From: Photobacterium aquae
GTDB lineage: Bacteria; Pseudomonadota; Gammaproteobacteria; Enterobacterales; Vibrionaceae
Assembly (NCBI RefSeq): GCF_001029445.1
Contig: NZ_LDOT01000023.1
Coordinates: 1 to 64,000 of the forward strand
DNA length: 64,000 nt
Direction of reading: 5' to 3'
Below the pieces are notes generated by a model. That model saw only the letters and a program-made list of their open reading frames with translations. It was not told the DNA's origin and did no database searches. This document shows positions 7,819-16,948 of this stretch, one piece after another. Positions within the stretch are counted from its first letter, which is position 1, and each line of letters opens with the position of its first letter. A program made the translations under genes and the position numbers.

Positions 7819-8718
7819 ATGGATCAGCTAGGTGCCATGCGGGCGTTTGTCCGTGTAGTACAGACGGGAAGTTTTTCTGCGACCGGTCGCGAGATGAATA
7901 CGACCCAAACGACAATTAGTAAAAAAGTTGCGGCACTTGAGAGTAAGCTTGGGGTTAAGTTGCTTACACGTACCAGCAGGGAGCTGGCTTTGACCCCGGT
8001 CGGGGCCGAGTACTATGAAAAATGCGTCATGATCCTCGGCGAGGTTGACGAGGCTGAGGCACAGGCGAGAACGGAAATAGCCACGCCACGCGGTGTGTTG
8101 CGCATTGCGGCTCCCGTTGCGTTGGGGCGCTTGGTTATCGCACCGTTGATGGCGGAATTTTTCTCGTTGTACCCAGAGATCAAAGTGAATTTGTCGCTCA
8201 ACGACCGCCATGTCGATTTGATTGGCGAGGGAATGGATGTGGCGATTCGGGCCCGCAAACTAGAGGACTCGTCGCTGGTGGCACGTCATTTGATTGACAA
8301 TCCTATGTATCTCCTAGCTTCGCCAGAGTATCTTGCCAAGTTCGGAGTGCCTCAATGCCCAGACGATTTACATAGCCATAATTGCCTCGTCTATTCGATG
8401 CTGAAATCCATCAATATTTGGCATTTCAGCCGTGATGGCCAAGAGTATAGCGTGCCCGTTAGCGGGAACTTCCAAAGTGACAACGGGGATGTTTTGCTCG
8501 AAGTGGCGTTGCGAGGGTTGGGGCTGGTGCAATTGCCGCTGTGGATGGTCGCGGATGATGTGTCTGCCGGTAGGCTAAAAATCGTATTGCCGGAGTACAG
8601 CGGGCAGACATTGCCGATTAATGCTATTTACCCGCAAAACCGTTATGTGCCGCTTAAAGTGCGTTGTTTTATCGATTTTCTTAAGCACAAGCTATCGACT
8701 AATCCTGTATACCAGTGA
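7819..8718 (+). CDS. LysR family transcriptional regulator (divergent to SnoaL-like gene)
   Basis: A 299-residue LTTR. The N-terminal winged helix-turn-helix (residues 1-60: 'MRAFVRVVQTGSFSATGREM', 'TISKKVAALESKLGVKLL') is followed by a substrate-binding domain with 'MDVAIRARKLEDSSLVARHL', the pattern of the CrgA/DsdC-like 'GMDVAIR' subgroup. The ATG at 7819 starts the protein at the family position 'MDQLGAMRAF'; the upstream in-frame start at 7783 is unlikely. Divergent orientation to the SnoaL-like gene suggests control of that gene and itself. A terminator follows. Confidence 0.9.
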   Translation: MDQLGAMRAFVRVVQTGSFSATGREMNTTQTTISKKVAALESKLGVKLLTRTSRELALTPVGAEYYEKCVMILGEVDEAEAQARTEIATPRGVLRIAAPVALGRLVIAPLMAEFFSLYPEIKVNLSLNDRHVDLIGEGMDVAIRARKLEDSSLVARHLIDNPMYLLASPEYLAKFGVPQCPDDLHSHNCLVYSMLKSINIWHFSRDGQEYSVPVSGNFQSDNGDVLLEVALRGLGLVQLPLWMVADDVSAGRLKIVLPEYSGQTLPINAIYPQNRYVPLKVRCFIDFLKHKLSTNPVYQ

Positions 8719-8788
8719 TCGTCAAGTCGTTTGCGTTCAAACATATGGCGGAAGTAACGGGACGATTGTTATAACTCGCAGAGAGAAT

Positions 8789-8823
8789 AAAAACGCTCAA
8801 GGTTGAGGCCCTGAGCGTTTTTA
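8789..8823 (+). terminator. Intrinsic terminator after LysR gene
   Basis: Stem AAAACGCTCA / TGAGCGTTTT with a 12-base loop followed by T-rich sequence. Confidence 0.8.
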
Positions 8824-8988
8824 TTTGGCAGGGCGCAATAGCGGCAAGGTGACTAAAGAATACTGACCGCATAATCTCGCCATCTATTTCAGATAACGCG
8901 ACACCGGCAACAATTGAAGTATTTACAGGGATCATCTTTATATCCTATGTGATGGAAATATCCATATAGCTTGGTGATAAGTGGGGAC

Positions 8989-9402
8989 CTACCGTTTAGG
9001 CTCTGGCAGTACAGCCGGGGTATTGTCCATATAGGTAAGGAAGTTTGCCCAGAGATCATGAGTACGTTGCTGAAGAGTTTCAATTTGGCAGGATATGCCC
9101 ATTACACCCCTGATTGTTCCATCCCGCCATAGGGTATATACCGATTTACAGTGTGAATCCGCATATTGCTCCCAGTCTTGCTGGGCTTGTTTGATGGCCT
9201 CAATCAGCTCGGGATCGTGGGCGTTGTGTGCCAAACTGGCATTAAGATAACGTTCCATTTCCACTCGTGCAGCGTCGCGTTCAATGGCGGCACAACGGTT
9301 CATATCGATCGTGGTAAATGCATTCTCACAGTCAAGAGGATCTTCTGTAGCCGATGCCGACAGGGAGATAACGGTTAACATGATAGGAAGCAGCTTTTTC
9401 AT
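8989..9402 (-). CDS. LprI-like (DUF1311) periplasmic protein
   Basis: A 137-residue secreted protein with signal peptide 'KKLLPIMLTVISLSASA' cleaved before 'TEDPLDCENA'. The mature part has the DUF1311/LprI pattern: 'DCENAFTTIDMNRCA', a helical middle with 'LNASL', and 'QAQQDWEQYADSHCKSVY' with paired cysteines. Mycobacterial LprI inhibits lysozyme, but most family members are uncharacterised. The ATG at 9402 is preferred over the TTG three codons upstream. It lies downstream of, and in line with, the secreted protein gene at 9441 (38-base gap), so the two may be co-transcribed. Confidence 0.75.
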   Translation of the reverse strand: MKKLLPIMLTVISLSASATEDPLDCENAFTTIDMNRCAAIERDAARVEMERYLNASLAHNAHDPELIEAIKQAQQDWEQYADSHCKSVYTLWRDGTIRGVMGISCQIETLQQRTHDLWANFLTYMDNTPAVLPEPKR

Positions 9403-9440
9403 TATTATCAATGCTTTATTTTTAAGTATTTGTTGTTGGA

Positions 9441-10343
9441 CTATTTGAAAATATGAGATGTTTCTTTTGTTACGCTTGCCGCTAATGGCGGGGCAAGCCT
9501 GATTAACAAGCGGTTAATGAATGATGCTGATCCGCCCTGACAAAAACTAGAACTGCCGTCGAGGAGGAGTTCCCCTGCATTTTTGCCGAATTGGAGATCA
9601 AAGGTATAGCATTGGCCTGTTCCCCAAAGTTTACCGTGCTGACCGGTGATGTATAACTGGTCTAGTTGGTAGGAGGGCGCCCATTGGATGTTGCTATCCT
9701 TGTTGGTTCGGCTTAAGTCTTTGATGTATAAAACCTCTAAACGGGCGATCGAATTCATCCCCTCACTTTGGAATTTTCGTCCGTCACGGTCGTTTGCGAC
9801 AACATTCTTGCTGTTTTCGACAAAACCCAGACATGCTGTTTCGAAGTAGATCTCATCCTGTTCGCGCCAACTTGTCGGTATGGCGTAAAGGTGTTCAAAC
9901 CCTGTGATCGGGCAAGCCCTAGCTTTAGTGTAGTTTTCTGCCAGTGCCTGACGGCATTGCGATAGGTTGCTCTGGAGTGCTTTTTCAACTTTCTTGCTGT
10001 GTCTTGTGGGATCGCTCACTAACCAGGTGTTATAAACATCGTCACCCAGTGCAAGGCAATCCAACGGATTGCTGTTTTTTTGGCGGTAAAACATCAAGTC
10101 ACTGATCAGCCATAAGCCGCGTTGGAATACGGGATCGGATTGGTTGGCCATATCGTAAAAGCCACAGTGTGAATAGTACTGGCTCAGTTGTTGCTCCGCC
10201 TCTGAGGACCGATTGCTCTGGTAGGCCGACAACGCATTGGAGCGTGCGGCATCAATACCGGAAAGCGAACAATTTGCCCAACTCGGAGAGGCGAGCAGGA
10301 CACTGCTCATGAGCAAAGAGGTGAGGAGCGGGAGATGTCTCAT
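9441..10343 (-). CDS. Secreted protein of unknown function
   Basis: A 300-residue protein with signal peptide 'RHLPLLTSLLMSSVLLASPSWA' cleaved before 'NCSLSG'. The mature part contains about eight cysteines and a helical N-terminal half ('AARSNALSAYQSNRSSEAEQQLSQYY') resembling a TPR-like helix pair; the second half is beta-rich. I do not recognise the family. It is probably periplasmic and in one transcript with the LprI-like gene. Confidence 0.7.
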   Translation of the reverse strand: MRHLPLLTSLLMSSVLLASPSWANCSLSGIDAARSNALSAYQSNRSSEAEQQLSQYYSHCGFYDMANQSDPVFQRGLWLISDLMFYRQKNSNPLDCLALGDDVYNTWLVSDPTRHSKKVEKALQSNLSQCRQALAENYTKARACPITGFEHLYAIPTSWREQDEIYFETACLGFVENSKNVVANDRDGRKFQSEGMNSIARLEVLYIKDLSRTNKDSNIQWAPSYQLDQLYITGQHGKLWGTGQCYTFDLQFGKNAGELLLDGSSSFCQGGSASFINRLLIRLAPPLAASVTKETSHIFK

Positions 10344-10669
10344 AGGAAGCGCCAGTGAAGTTGTACAACGTAGGGGTAGCGTAGCGAGCTATTACCCAAC
10401 AGAAAAAGTGTTTGGTCAGTATCCACGGCCCTGAAAGTAAAAGCAATATATTGATTTAAATTAGAATTTAATACCTTTTGGATTGAGGTGTTAAATTCCG
10501 TTCGTATGATTCCCGCCAGACTATTCTCTGCGTATTTTCTATGGCACTTCGGTTACATCTGCACCGAAAGGATTTTATTGGCTTGGTCGAAAATTAACCG
10601 GTTGTGGGCTATACCTTTAAATTCAACCGTATATTTACCATTCGATAAAAACAACCGACAGGGGTTTAT
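10344..10669. promoter_or_regulatory. Divergent intergenic region before the sulfatase
   Basis: 326 bases separating the secreted-protein gene (minus) from the sulfatase (plus). It must hold both promoters, but I see no confident -35/-10 pair or operator. No coding potential beyond chance frames. Confidence 0.4.
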
Positions 10670-12226
10670 ATGGCAGGGAAATACCGTGTTGTACGGCTGG
10701 CAGCAATGGCACTAACCATTGGCTTTGCAACAGTTGGAAATTTTGCCGCAGCAGAGGAAGAAGGTAAGCCTAATATATTAGTTATCTGGGGAGATGATAT
10801 TGGGCAGTCAAACCTGAGTGCCTACACCTTTGGTTTGATGGGTTACAAGACCCCTAATATAGACAGCATTGCCAAAGAAGGCATGATGTTCACCGATTAT
10901 TACGGCGAGCAATCTTGTACGGCCGGTCGTTCAACGTTTATCACCGGGCAAAGTGTGTTGCGTACCGGTTTGAGTAAGGTCGGACTGCCGGGAGCCGATT
11001 TGGGCCTTCAGCCTGAGGATGTGACGATTGCCGAGTTGCTCAAACCACTGGGTTATGTGACAGGGCAGTTCGGTAAGAACCATTTGGGCGACAAAGATGA
11101 ACATCTTCCGACCAACCACGGCTTCGATGAGTTCTTCGGCAACCTCTATCACCTTAATGCAGAGGAAGAGCCTGAGAATGTCGATTATCCGAAAGATCCG
11201 AAGTTTCGTAAGAAGTTTGGCCCTCGTGGCGTTATCCACTCTTATGCCGACGGCAAGATAGAAGATACCGGGCCGCTGACCCGCAAGCGGATGGAGACTA
11301 TCGATGACGAAACCGTCGATGCGGCAATGGCCTTCATGGAAAAAGCAGTTAAATCCGACAAGCCTTTCTTTATCTGGTGGAATGCTACCCGAATGCATTT
11401 CCGTACCCATGTTAAACCTGAACTGCAAGGCAAGACGGGGATCAGCACCTATGCCGATGGCATGGTTGAGCATGATACCCATGTCGGTTTGCTGTTGAAA
11501 AAAGTGGATGATCTGGGGATTAAAGACAACACCATTGTTTTCTATTCTACCGATAACGGTCCACATATGAATACTTGGCCGGATGCGGGGTTGACACCGT
11601 TCCGTGGTGAGAAAAACACCAACTGGGAAGGAGCCTACCGTGTGCCAGCGATGGTACGTTGGCCGGGCAAAATCGAACCGGGAACGGTCTCGAATGAGAT
11701 CATGCACCATATGGATTGGATGCCGACATTTTTGGCTGCAACCGGTGATGACAGCATCAAAGAGGCGCTGAAGAAAGGGACCAAGGTAGGGGATACGGAA
11801 TACAAGGTTTACTTAGATGGCTATAACTTCTTGCCGTATCTCACCGGCAAAGAGGAGAAAGCACCACGTAAAGAGATCTTCTACTTCACTGATGATGGTG
11901 ATCTCTCTGCACTTCGTTACAACAAGTGGAAAATCGTATTTTTGGAGCAGCGCGCCAAAGGAACGCTACGTATCTGGGCGGAACCATTTACGCCACTGCG
12001 CGTACCAAAAATCTTCAACTTGAGGATGGACCCTTACGAGGTCGCAGATATCACCTCTAATACTTATTACGACTGGATGTTGGATCGAGCCTATATGCTA
12101 GTGCCGGCCCAGGCTTATGTGGCGCAGTATTTGGAAACCTTCAAGGAATTTCCGCCTCGCCAAAAAGCTGCCAGCTTCAGTTTGGATCAGGTGATGGAGA
12201 AGCTGAAGGAGCCGCAGAATAAGTAA
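10670..12226 (+). CDS. Secreted arylsulfatase (type I, CTAGR active site)
   Basis: A 518-residue periplasmic sulfatase hydrolysing a sulfate ester of unknown substrate. It has a signal peptide ending 'VGNFAAAEEE'. The metal-binding start 'NILVIWGDDIGQ' is followed by the active-site motif 'SCTAGRSTFITGQ', where the Cys must become formylglycine; the usual C-x-P-x-R is here C-x-A-x-R. Further family marks are 'GKNHLGDKDEHLPTNHGFDEF' (in two parts), 'FYSTDNGPH' and 'MDWMPTFLAATG'. No formylglycine-generating enzyme or anaerobic maturase gene is next to it. The start ATG follows AGGGG. A terminator separates it from the cytochrome gene downstream. Confidence 0.92.
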   Translation: MAGKYRVVRLAAMALTIGFATVGNFAAAEEEGKPNILVIWGDDIGQSNLSAYTFGLMGYKTPNIDSIAKEGMMFTDYYGEQSCTAGRSTFITGQSVLRTGLSKVGLPGADLGLQPEDVTIAELLKPLGYVTGQFGKNHLGDKDEHLPTNHGFDEFFGNLYHLNAEEEPENVDYPKDPKFRKKFGPRGVIHSYADGKIEDTGPLTRKRMETIDDETVDAAMAFMEKAVKSDKPFFIWWNATRMHFRTHVKPELQGKTGISTYADGMVEHDTHVGLLLKKVDDLGIKDNTIVFYSTDNGPHMNTWPDAGLTPFRGEKNTNWEGAYRVPAMVRWPGKIEPGTVSNEIMHHMDWMPTFLAATGDDSIKEALKKGTKVGDTEYKVYLDGYNFLPYLTGKEEKAPRKEIFYFTDDGDLSALRYNKWKIVFLEQRAKGTLRIWAEPFTPLRVPKIFNLRMDPYEVADITSNTYYDWMLDRAYMLVPAQAYVAQYLETFKEFPPRQKAASFSLDQVMEKLKEPQNK

Positions 12227-12238
12227 GAGGGATGATGG

Positions 12239-12271
12239 GAAGCGGAACCCGTATGGGGCCGCTTCTTTTTT
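12239..12271 (+). terminator. Intrinsic terminator between sulfatase and cytochrome genes
   Basis: Seven-base GAAGCGG / CCGCTTC stem with six T after it. It lies inside the longest open frame of the cytochrome gene, arguing that the true start is downstream. Confidence 0.75.
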
Positions 12272-12318
12272 ATCTGCTGTCGTTACCAGAAAAGCGAATA
12301 ATAACAAAGGTAGGAAAC

Positions 12319-14871
12319 GTGCCAAGGAATGCGCAAAGTGGAGCAAGAAGGAAAGTAGACAGTAGCTGGCTTTTAGGACTTGATGGCTGGCTGCGATGGC
12401 GGTTTATCATGGCGTTTATACTTCTAGGCGTGGGAATAACGGCTAACGCGGAGCCCAATTATGTCGGAAGTCAAACTTGTGCAGGGTGTCATCAGGAGCA
12501 GATGGCGGCATGGCAAGGATCGCACCATGATAAGGCGATGCAGCACGCGACCGTAGATAGCGTGTTGGGCAATTTCAATAATCAGGCATTGCGATTTAAC
12601 GGCAGCGAAAACCGTTTTTTTCGTAAAGGTGAAGAATATTGGGTGCATATTGCCGACAGTGATGGGCACTATCGTGACTATCAAATTAGCTATACCTTTG
12701 GTTACTACCCACTTCAACAATACATGGTGGCATTCCCCGATGGTCGTATTCAGCTGATCCCGTTTGCTTGGGATACCCGGCCTGAGTCCGAAGGCGGGCA
12801 GCGTTGGTTCAATTTGTATCCGGATCAAACCGTTACCGATCGTTTTTATTGGACCAATACCGGACAGAATTGGAACCACATGTGCGCCGATTGCCATTCA
12901 ACCAATGTCCAAAAAAATTACGATGCAAAGGGCAATCGCTACGCGACATCCTTTTCGGAAATCAATGTTGGTTGCGAAGCCTGCCACGGACCTGCGAGCT
13001 TGCATATAGACTGGGCCAAGCAAGTTGCCGACATGCCTCGCGACACACCCACTATTCAACAATCGGAATCGGGGAAAGGTTTGGCGAATCGTTCGCCCGA
13101 TGGCGCTTTTCAGAACGAAGGGCTACACGATGGGCGAGATAGAGAGGATGCATATCAAGCCATGCAGATTGGGCTAACTCGAGATCTGAAACAAGCCGTG
13201 AGTCAATGGGTGCATCAAGAGGGGAATAAGACACTCCAGCCAAAGGCGATCGGTCAAACTGATCAGATAATGGCGTGTGCCCAGTGCCATAGTCGCCGCA
13301 CCCAACTGAATGAATCGCCTCATCGCTTACGGCAACCGTTTTCAGACTCATCCAAATCACCCGCAGACATACAGAATGGCGGCTCTTTGGCGGCGAGAGA
13401 GCAGGGAGCCAATGCGTTTTTGAACAAGTACCGCATGAGTTTGATTACTGAGGAATTGTATTATCCTGATGGTCAAATTTACGATGAGAACTACGTATAT
13501 GGCTCTTTTTTGCAGTCGAAGATGGCCAAAAAAGGCGTGACATGTACCAACTGCCATGATCCCCATACAGCCAAGTTAACAATGCCAGAGCCTGCGTTGT
13601 GCCAGCAATGCCATAACGCCAGTGCGTACTCACCCCAGAATCATACTTTTCACCCTCCCGGATCTGAAGCGTCGAAATGTACCTCTTGCCATATGACCGA
13701 AACGGTATATATGTCCGTTGATCCTAGACGTGATCACAGCTGGCAAATACCGCGGCCTGATCTGAGCCAGCATACGGGTGCGCCCAATGCCTGCACTCAG
13801 TGTCATCAGGATCGTGATGATAAGTGGGCGGCACAGCAACTTGCCAAGTGGTTTCCTCATTCAAAATATCAGGATGCTCGGCACTTTTCGGTGGCTTTCT
13901 ATGCCGAATCGATAGGCCATAGAGATGCTATCGATGCGCTGGCCTACATCGCTCAGGATGCCAGCGAAAGTGAGATTATTCGGGCATCGGCGCTGGAGCG
14001 GTTAGCCGGTCATGCCGGAGATCCCCGTTCACTGAGTGCCCGCCAGCAAAATAGGGTGGTGGCACTGGGGCGGGCAGTAAAGCATGACAGCGCGATGATC
14101 CGGCTAGGGGCAATTACCGGTTCGCAGGGTTTTGGTCTGGTAGAGCGTTGGCAGATATTGAGCCCGCTGCTGGTTGATCCGGTTCTGTCGGTACGAACAG
14201 AAGCCGCTGGTGCGTTGGTGGAGGGATGGTCGACGCTGTCACCGGCGCAGCAGCAACAGCTAATCCCCCCTCTTGCCGAGTATATGGAGATTCAGCAGTA
14301 CAACGCCGATAGGGGATTTGGCCGCACCAATATGGGGAATGTCTATCGGGCTCAGGGCGAGATAGACAAAGCGATCGCCGCCTATCAGGGAGCTATTGCC
14401 ATTGAGCCTTATTTTGATAATAGCTACGTAAACCTTGCTGATTTGTACCGAGAGCAGGGTAACGAGCAGTTGGCATTACAGACGCTTATCTCGGGGATGA
14501 AGGCCCAGCCGAAATCGGCGGCATTGCCATTTAGTACTGGGTTGGCATTGCTACGTAGAGGAGATAAAACCGGGGCTGTCGAGTATCTCAAGCTGGCGGC
14601 TGAACTGGCGGCATCCAATTCTCGTTATTGGTATGTATATGGTTTGGCTCTGGAGCAGCAGGATGTGATAGCGGCCAGCCAATCGCTGGAAAAGGCGTTT
14701 GCCTTGAGCGGCAACCCGCAGCACTTGTATGCCCAGTGTGAGGTTCTGGCGAGGAATCCTCAGGACGCTGCGGTTGCGATGGCGCTGAGCCGTTGTCTGA
14801 AGCAGTTGAGCCAATATGTTCCGCCCGAAGCGATTAACAGCTTGAAAGCGCAGTCACAGCATAATCGATAG
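12319..14871 (+). CDS. Octahaem c-type cytochrome with HEAT-like and TPR repeats
   Basis: A periplasmic multihaem cytochrome of 850 residues. Eight CxxCH haem sites are visible in order: CAGCH, CADCH, CEACH, CAQCH, CTNCH, CQQCH, CTSCH and CTQCH. They lie between about residues 54 and 540 and resemble the cytochrome c554/hydroxylamine-oxidoreductase-like group. After them come a HEAT-like helical stretch and about four TPRs ('NMGNVYRAQGEIDKAIAAY', 'NLADLYREQGNEQLAL'). The longest frame starts at 12232, but the GTG at 12319 has AGGTAGGA seven bases upstream, lies after a terminator, and leaves a sensible signal sequence ending 'GITANA'. It heads the MoxR-Bat gene set with a 47-base gap. Confidence 0.85.
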   Translation: MPRNAQSGARRKVDSSWLLGLDGWLRWRFIMAFILLGVGITANAEPNYVGSQTCAGCHQEQMAAWQGSHHDKAMQHATVDSVLGNFNNQALRFNGSENRFFRKGEEYWVHIADSDGHYRDYQISYTFGYYPLQQYMVAFPDGRIQLIPFAWDTRPESEGGQRWFNLYPDQTVTDRFYWTNTGQNWNHMCADCHSTNVQKNYDAKGNRYATSFSEINVGCEACHGPASLHIDWAKQVADMPRDTPTIQQSESGKGLANRSPDGAFQNEGLHDGRDREDAYQAMQIGLTRDLKQAVSQWVHQEGNKTLQPKAIGQTDQIMACAQCHSRRTQLNESPHRLRQPFSDSSKSPADIQNGGSLAAREQGANAFLNKYRMSLITEELYYPDGQIYDENYVYGSFLQSKMAKKGVTCTNCHDPHTAKLTMPEPALCQQCHNASAYSPQNHTFHPPGSEASKCTSCHMTETVYMSVDPRRDHSWQIPRPDLSQHTGAPNACTQCHQDRDDKWAAQQLAKWFPHSKYQDARHFSVAFYAESIGHRDAIDALAYIAQDASESEIIRASALERLAGHAGDPRSLSARQQNRVVALGRAVKHDSAMIRLGAITGSQGFGLVERWQILSPLLVDPVLSVRTEAAGALVEGWSTLSPAQQQQLIPPLAEYMEIQQYNADRGFGRTNMGNVYRAQGEIDKAIAAYQGAIAIEPYFDNSYVNLADLYREQGNEQLALQTLISGMKAQPKSAALPFSTGLALLRRGDKTGAVEYLKLAAELAASNSRYWYVYGLALEQQDVIAASQSLEKAFALSGNPQHLYAQCEVLARNPQDAAVAMALSRCLKQLSQYVPPEAINSLKAQSQHNR

Positions 14872-14918
14872 TTATTAATACAAGGGCATGGCATTGAAAA
14901 ACATGACTGGGGGCATCC

Positions 14919-15974
14919 ATGAATCAAAATCAAACCGAAATTAATGAACTTATTGCGCTGACTGAGCGAAGTGTCATTGGACAAAGCCATGTGGTGCGGG
15001 CATTGGTGATCGGTTTGCTGACCAATGGCCATGTGTTGCTGGAGGGCTTGCCGGGCACGGCGAAAACACGGTCGGTGAAATCCTTGGCCAATTTGCTTGA
15101 TACCCGATTTGGCCGTATTCAGTTTACTCCGGATTTATTGCCGTCTGACGTAACGGGTACCGAGGTCTATCAAGAGGTTAACGGCAAACCCCTGCTGCAC
15201 TTTCAGCCTGGCCCGATTTTCAACAATATCGTCTTGGCTGATGAGGTAAACCGCGCGCCGGCCAAGGTTCAGGCGGCATTGTTGGAAGCGATGGCGGAGG
15301 GGACGATCACCGTGGGTAACGAAACCCATGAGCTGCCACCGTTGTTTATGGTACTTGCTACTCAAAATCCGGTGGAGCAGGAGGGAACCTATCCGTTGCC
15401 AGAAGCGCAGATGGATCGCTTCATCATGAAAGTGACGGTGGATTACCCGGATGACAGTGCCGAGCGGGATATCGTGCGGCTTGTTCGCAATGAAGAACGC
15501 ATTGAAGAGCACCATGACGAATGCAATGGCGAGCGCGAAGAAAAGGCCATACAGAGTGAGGATCAAAGCGCGGGAGAAAGTGATATAGCGCAGCGTGATG
15601 AAAGCCGTTATATCGATCCCGAAGTGGTATTTGCTGCCCGCCGTGCGCTGCCGGACATTGCGGTGTCTGATTTGGTCGAAAATTACATTGTGGCCTTGGT
15701 GATGGCGACTCGCCATCCGGATCGTTATCCCGAGACTGATTTGTCCCGCTGGATTGAAATAGGCGCAAGCCCTCGTGCCTCGATTGCGCTGGATAAATGT
15801 GCCCGTGCCTATGCATGGCTGCAAGGGCGGGACCATGTTCTGCCGGATGATGTGCGTGCTATGGCATCCATGGTGCTCGGTCACCGCATCAGTCTCTCTT
15901 ATGACGCTTTGGCTGAAGGTATCACCCATCAGATGGTAGTGAATGCGCTGCTTGACCATGTGCAGATAGGCTAG
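14919..15974 (+). CDS. MoxR family AAA+ ATPase
   Basis: A cytosolic AAA+ ATPase of the MoxR family, which acts with VWA-domain partners as a chaperone in assembling metal or cofactor enzymes and in stress tolerance. Walker A 'GLPGTAKT' is at residues 43-50, Walker B 'LADEVNRAP' at about 106-114, and the sensor region 'ATQNPVEQEGTYPLPEAQ' at about 147-164. At 351 residues it is longer than usual (about 320), because of a hydrophilic, acidic insertion at roughly residues 190-230. It is the first of six closely packed genes (moxR, DUF58, DUF4381, batA, batB, batD). Confidence 0.93.
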   Translation: MNQNQTEINELIALTERSVIGQSHVVRALVIGLLTNGHVLLEGLPGTAKTRSVKSLANLLDTRFGRIQFTPDLLPSDVTGTEVYQEVNGKPLLHFQPGPIFNNIVLADEVNRAPAKVQAALLEAMAEGTITVGNETHELPPLFMVLATQNPVEQEGTYPLPEAQMDRFIMKVTVDYPDDSAERDIVRLVRNEERIEEHHDECNGEREEKAIQSEDQSAGESDIAQRDESRYIDPEVVFAARRALPDIAVSDLVENYIVALVMATRHPDRYPETDLSRWIEIGASPRASIALDKCARAYAWLQGRDHVLPDDVRAMASMVLGHRISLSYDALAEGITHQMVVNALLDHVQIG

Positions 15975-15982
15975 GGGTAGAT

Positions 15983-16948
15983 ATGGCCAGACCGACGATT
16001 GTTCCGCGCTCTCAAGATCTCGACCCGCGCCTGTATTGTGATTATGCCCAGTTGGTGCGTCTGCAATCACAGGCGATGTCGTTCAGTTTGCTGCCTCATC
16101 TTAAAGCTGGCAGCGTCTTGTCTGGGCGCCATCACTCATTGTTTCGCGGTCGTGGTTTGAACTTTGAAGAGTTACGGCACTACCAGCGAGGGGATGATAT
16201 TCGCAATTTGGACTGGAAAGTGACCCTGCGTACCGGCAAACCCCATGTACGTACCTATACCGAGGAAAAGGATCGTAACGTGATGCTTTGCGTTGATCAG
16301 CGTAGCTCCATGTTCTTTTCCTCAACTTCGGTGATGAAATCTGTGGTGGCTGCGGAAATTGCGGCGATGTGTGCCTGGCGGATCCTAAAAGACGGTGATC
16401 GAGTGGGCTTTTTGATTGCCGATAGCCAGCATCTTCATATCAGCAAGTCCCAGCGTTCCCAGCATGGGGTGTTACGCCAGCTGCGCCTGCTTAGTCAGGT
16501 AAATCAATCGCTGAGCGTGGCATCGCAAGATGGCGATCAAGTGGGGTTTTCCCGTTGGTTGTATCAGCTAGGCCGGATGCGCCTGAAACAGTCGACTCTG
16601 GTGATCATCAGTGACTGGCATGATTGCGACGAATCCATGCTGGAGCAGCTCAAACAGTGGCAGCAGCATAACGATGTACTGGCCGTTCAAGTGAGTGATC
16701 CGTTCGAGCAAGCTCTGCCCCCTGAACTTGCCGGGGCCAATTGGGTAATAGGTGATGGAACCTATCAGATGAATCTTGATTCGCACGTCAAGATCGAGCA
16801 GGCAAGCCGTTATTTGCATGCCCAATCTGGCCGTCAGCGTGATGCTTTGAGGCGTTTGATGGCAATCAAACGGTTGCCACATATCGAACTGGATACAAGG
16901 GGCGGGCATCTGGGCTGTTTCCGGCAAGCAGTAGGAGAGCGAGGATGA
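15983..16948 (+). CDS. DUF58 domain protein
   Basis: A 321-residue cytosolic protein with the DUF58 signature 'FEELRHYQRGDDIRNLDW' and 'VRTYTEEKDRNVML' followed by a degenerate VWA-like fold. DUF58 proteins are the regular partner of MoxR. It starts nine bases after moxR stops, with GGGG a few bases before the ATG, and its TGA overlaps the next ATG by four bases, indicating translational coupling. Confidence 0.9.
   Translation: MARPTIVPRSQDLDPRLYCDYAQLVRLQSQAMSFSLLPHLKAGSVLSGRHHSLFRGRGLNFEELRHYQRGDDIRNLDWKVTLRTGKPHVRTYTEEKDRNVMLCVDQRSSMFFSSTSVMKSVVAAEIAAMCAWRILKDGDRVGFLIADSQHLHISKSQRSQHGVLRQLRLLSQVNQSLSVASQDGDQVGFSRWLYQLGRMRLKQSTLVIISDWHDCDESMLEQLKQWQQHNDVLAVQVSDPFEQALPPELAGANWVIGDGTYQMNLDSHVKIEQASRYLHAQSGRQRDALRRLMAIKRLPHIELDTRGGHLGCFRQAVGERG

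Noticed and set aside
10931-11710. 259-codon minus-strand frame
   Set aside because: Antisense shadow of the sulfatase gene, whose motifs are intact on the plus strand.
15135-16070. 311-codon minus-strand frame
   Set aside because: Complete antisense shadow of moxR, rich in His and Arg as expected for the reverse of a GC-rich gene.
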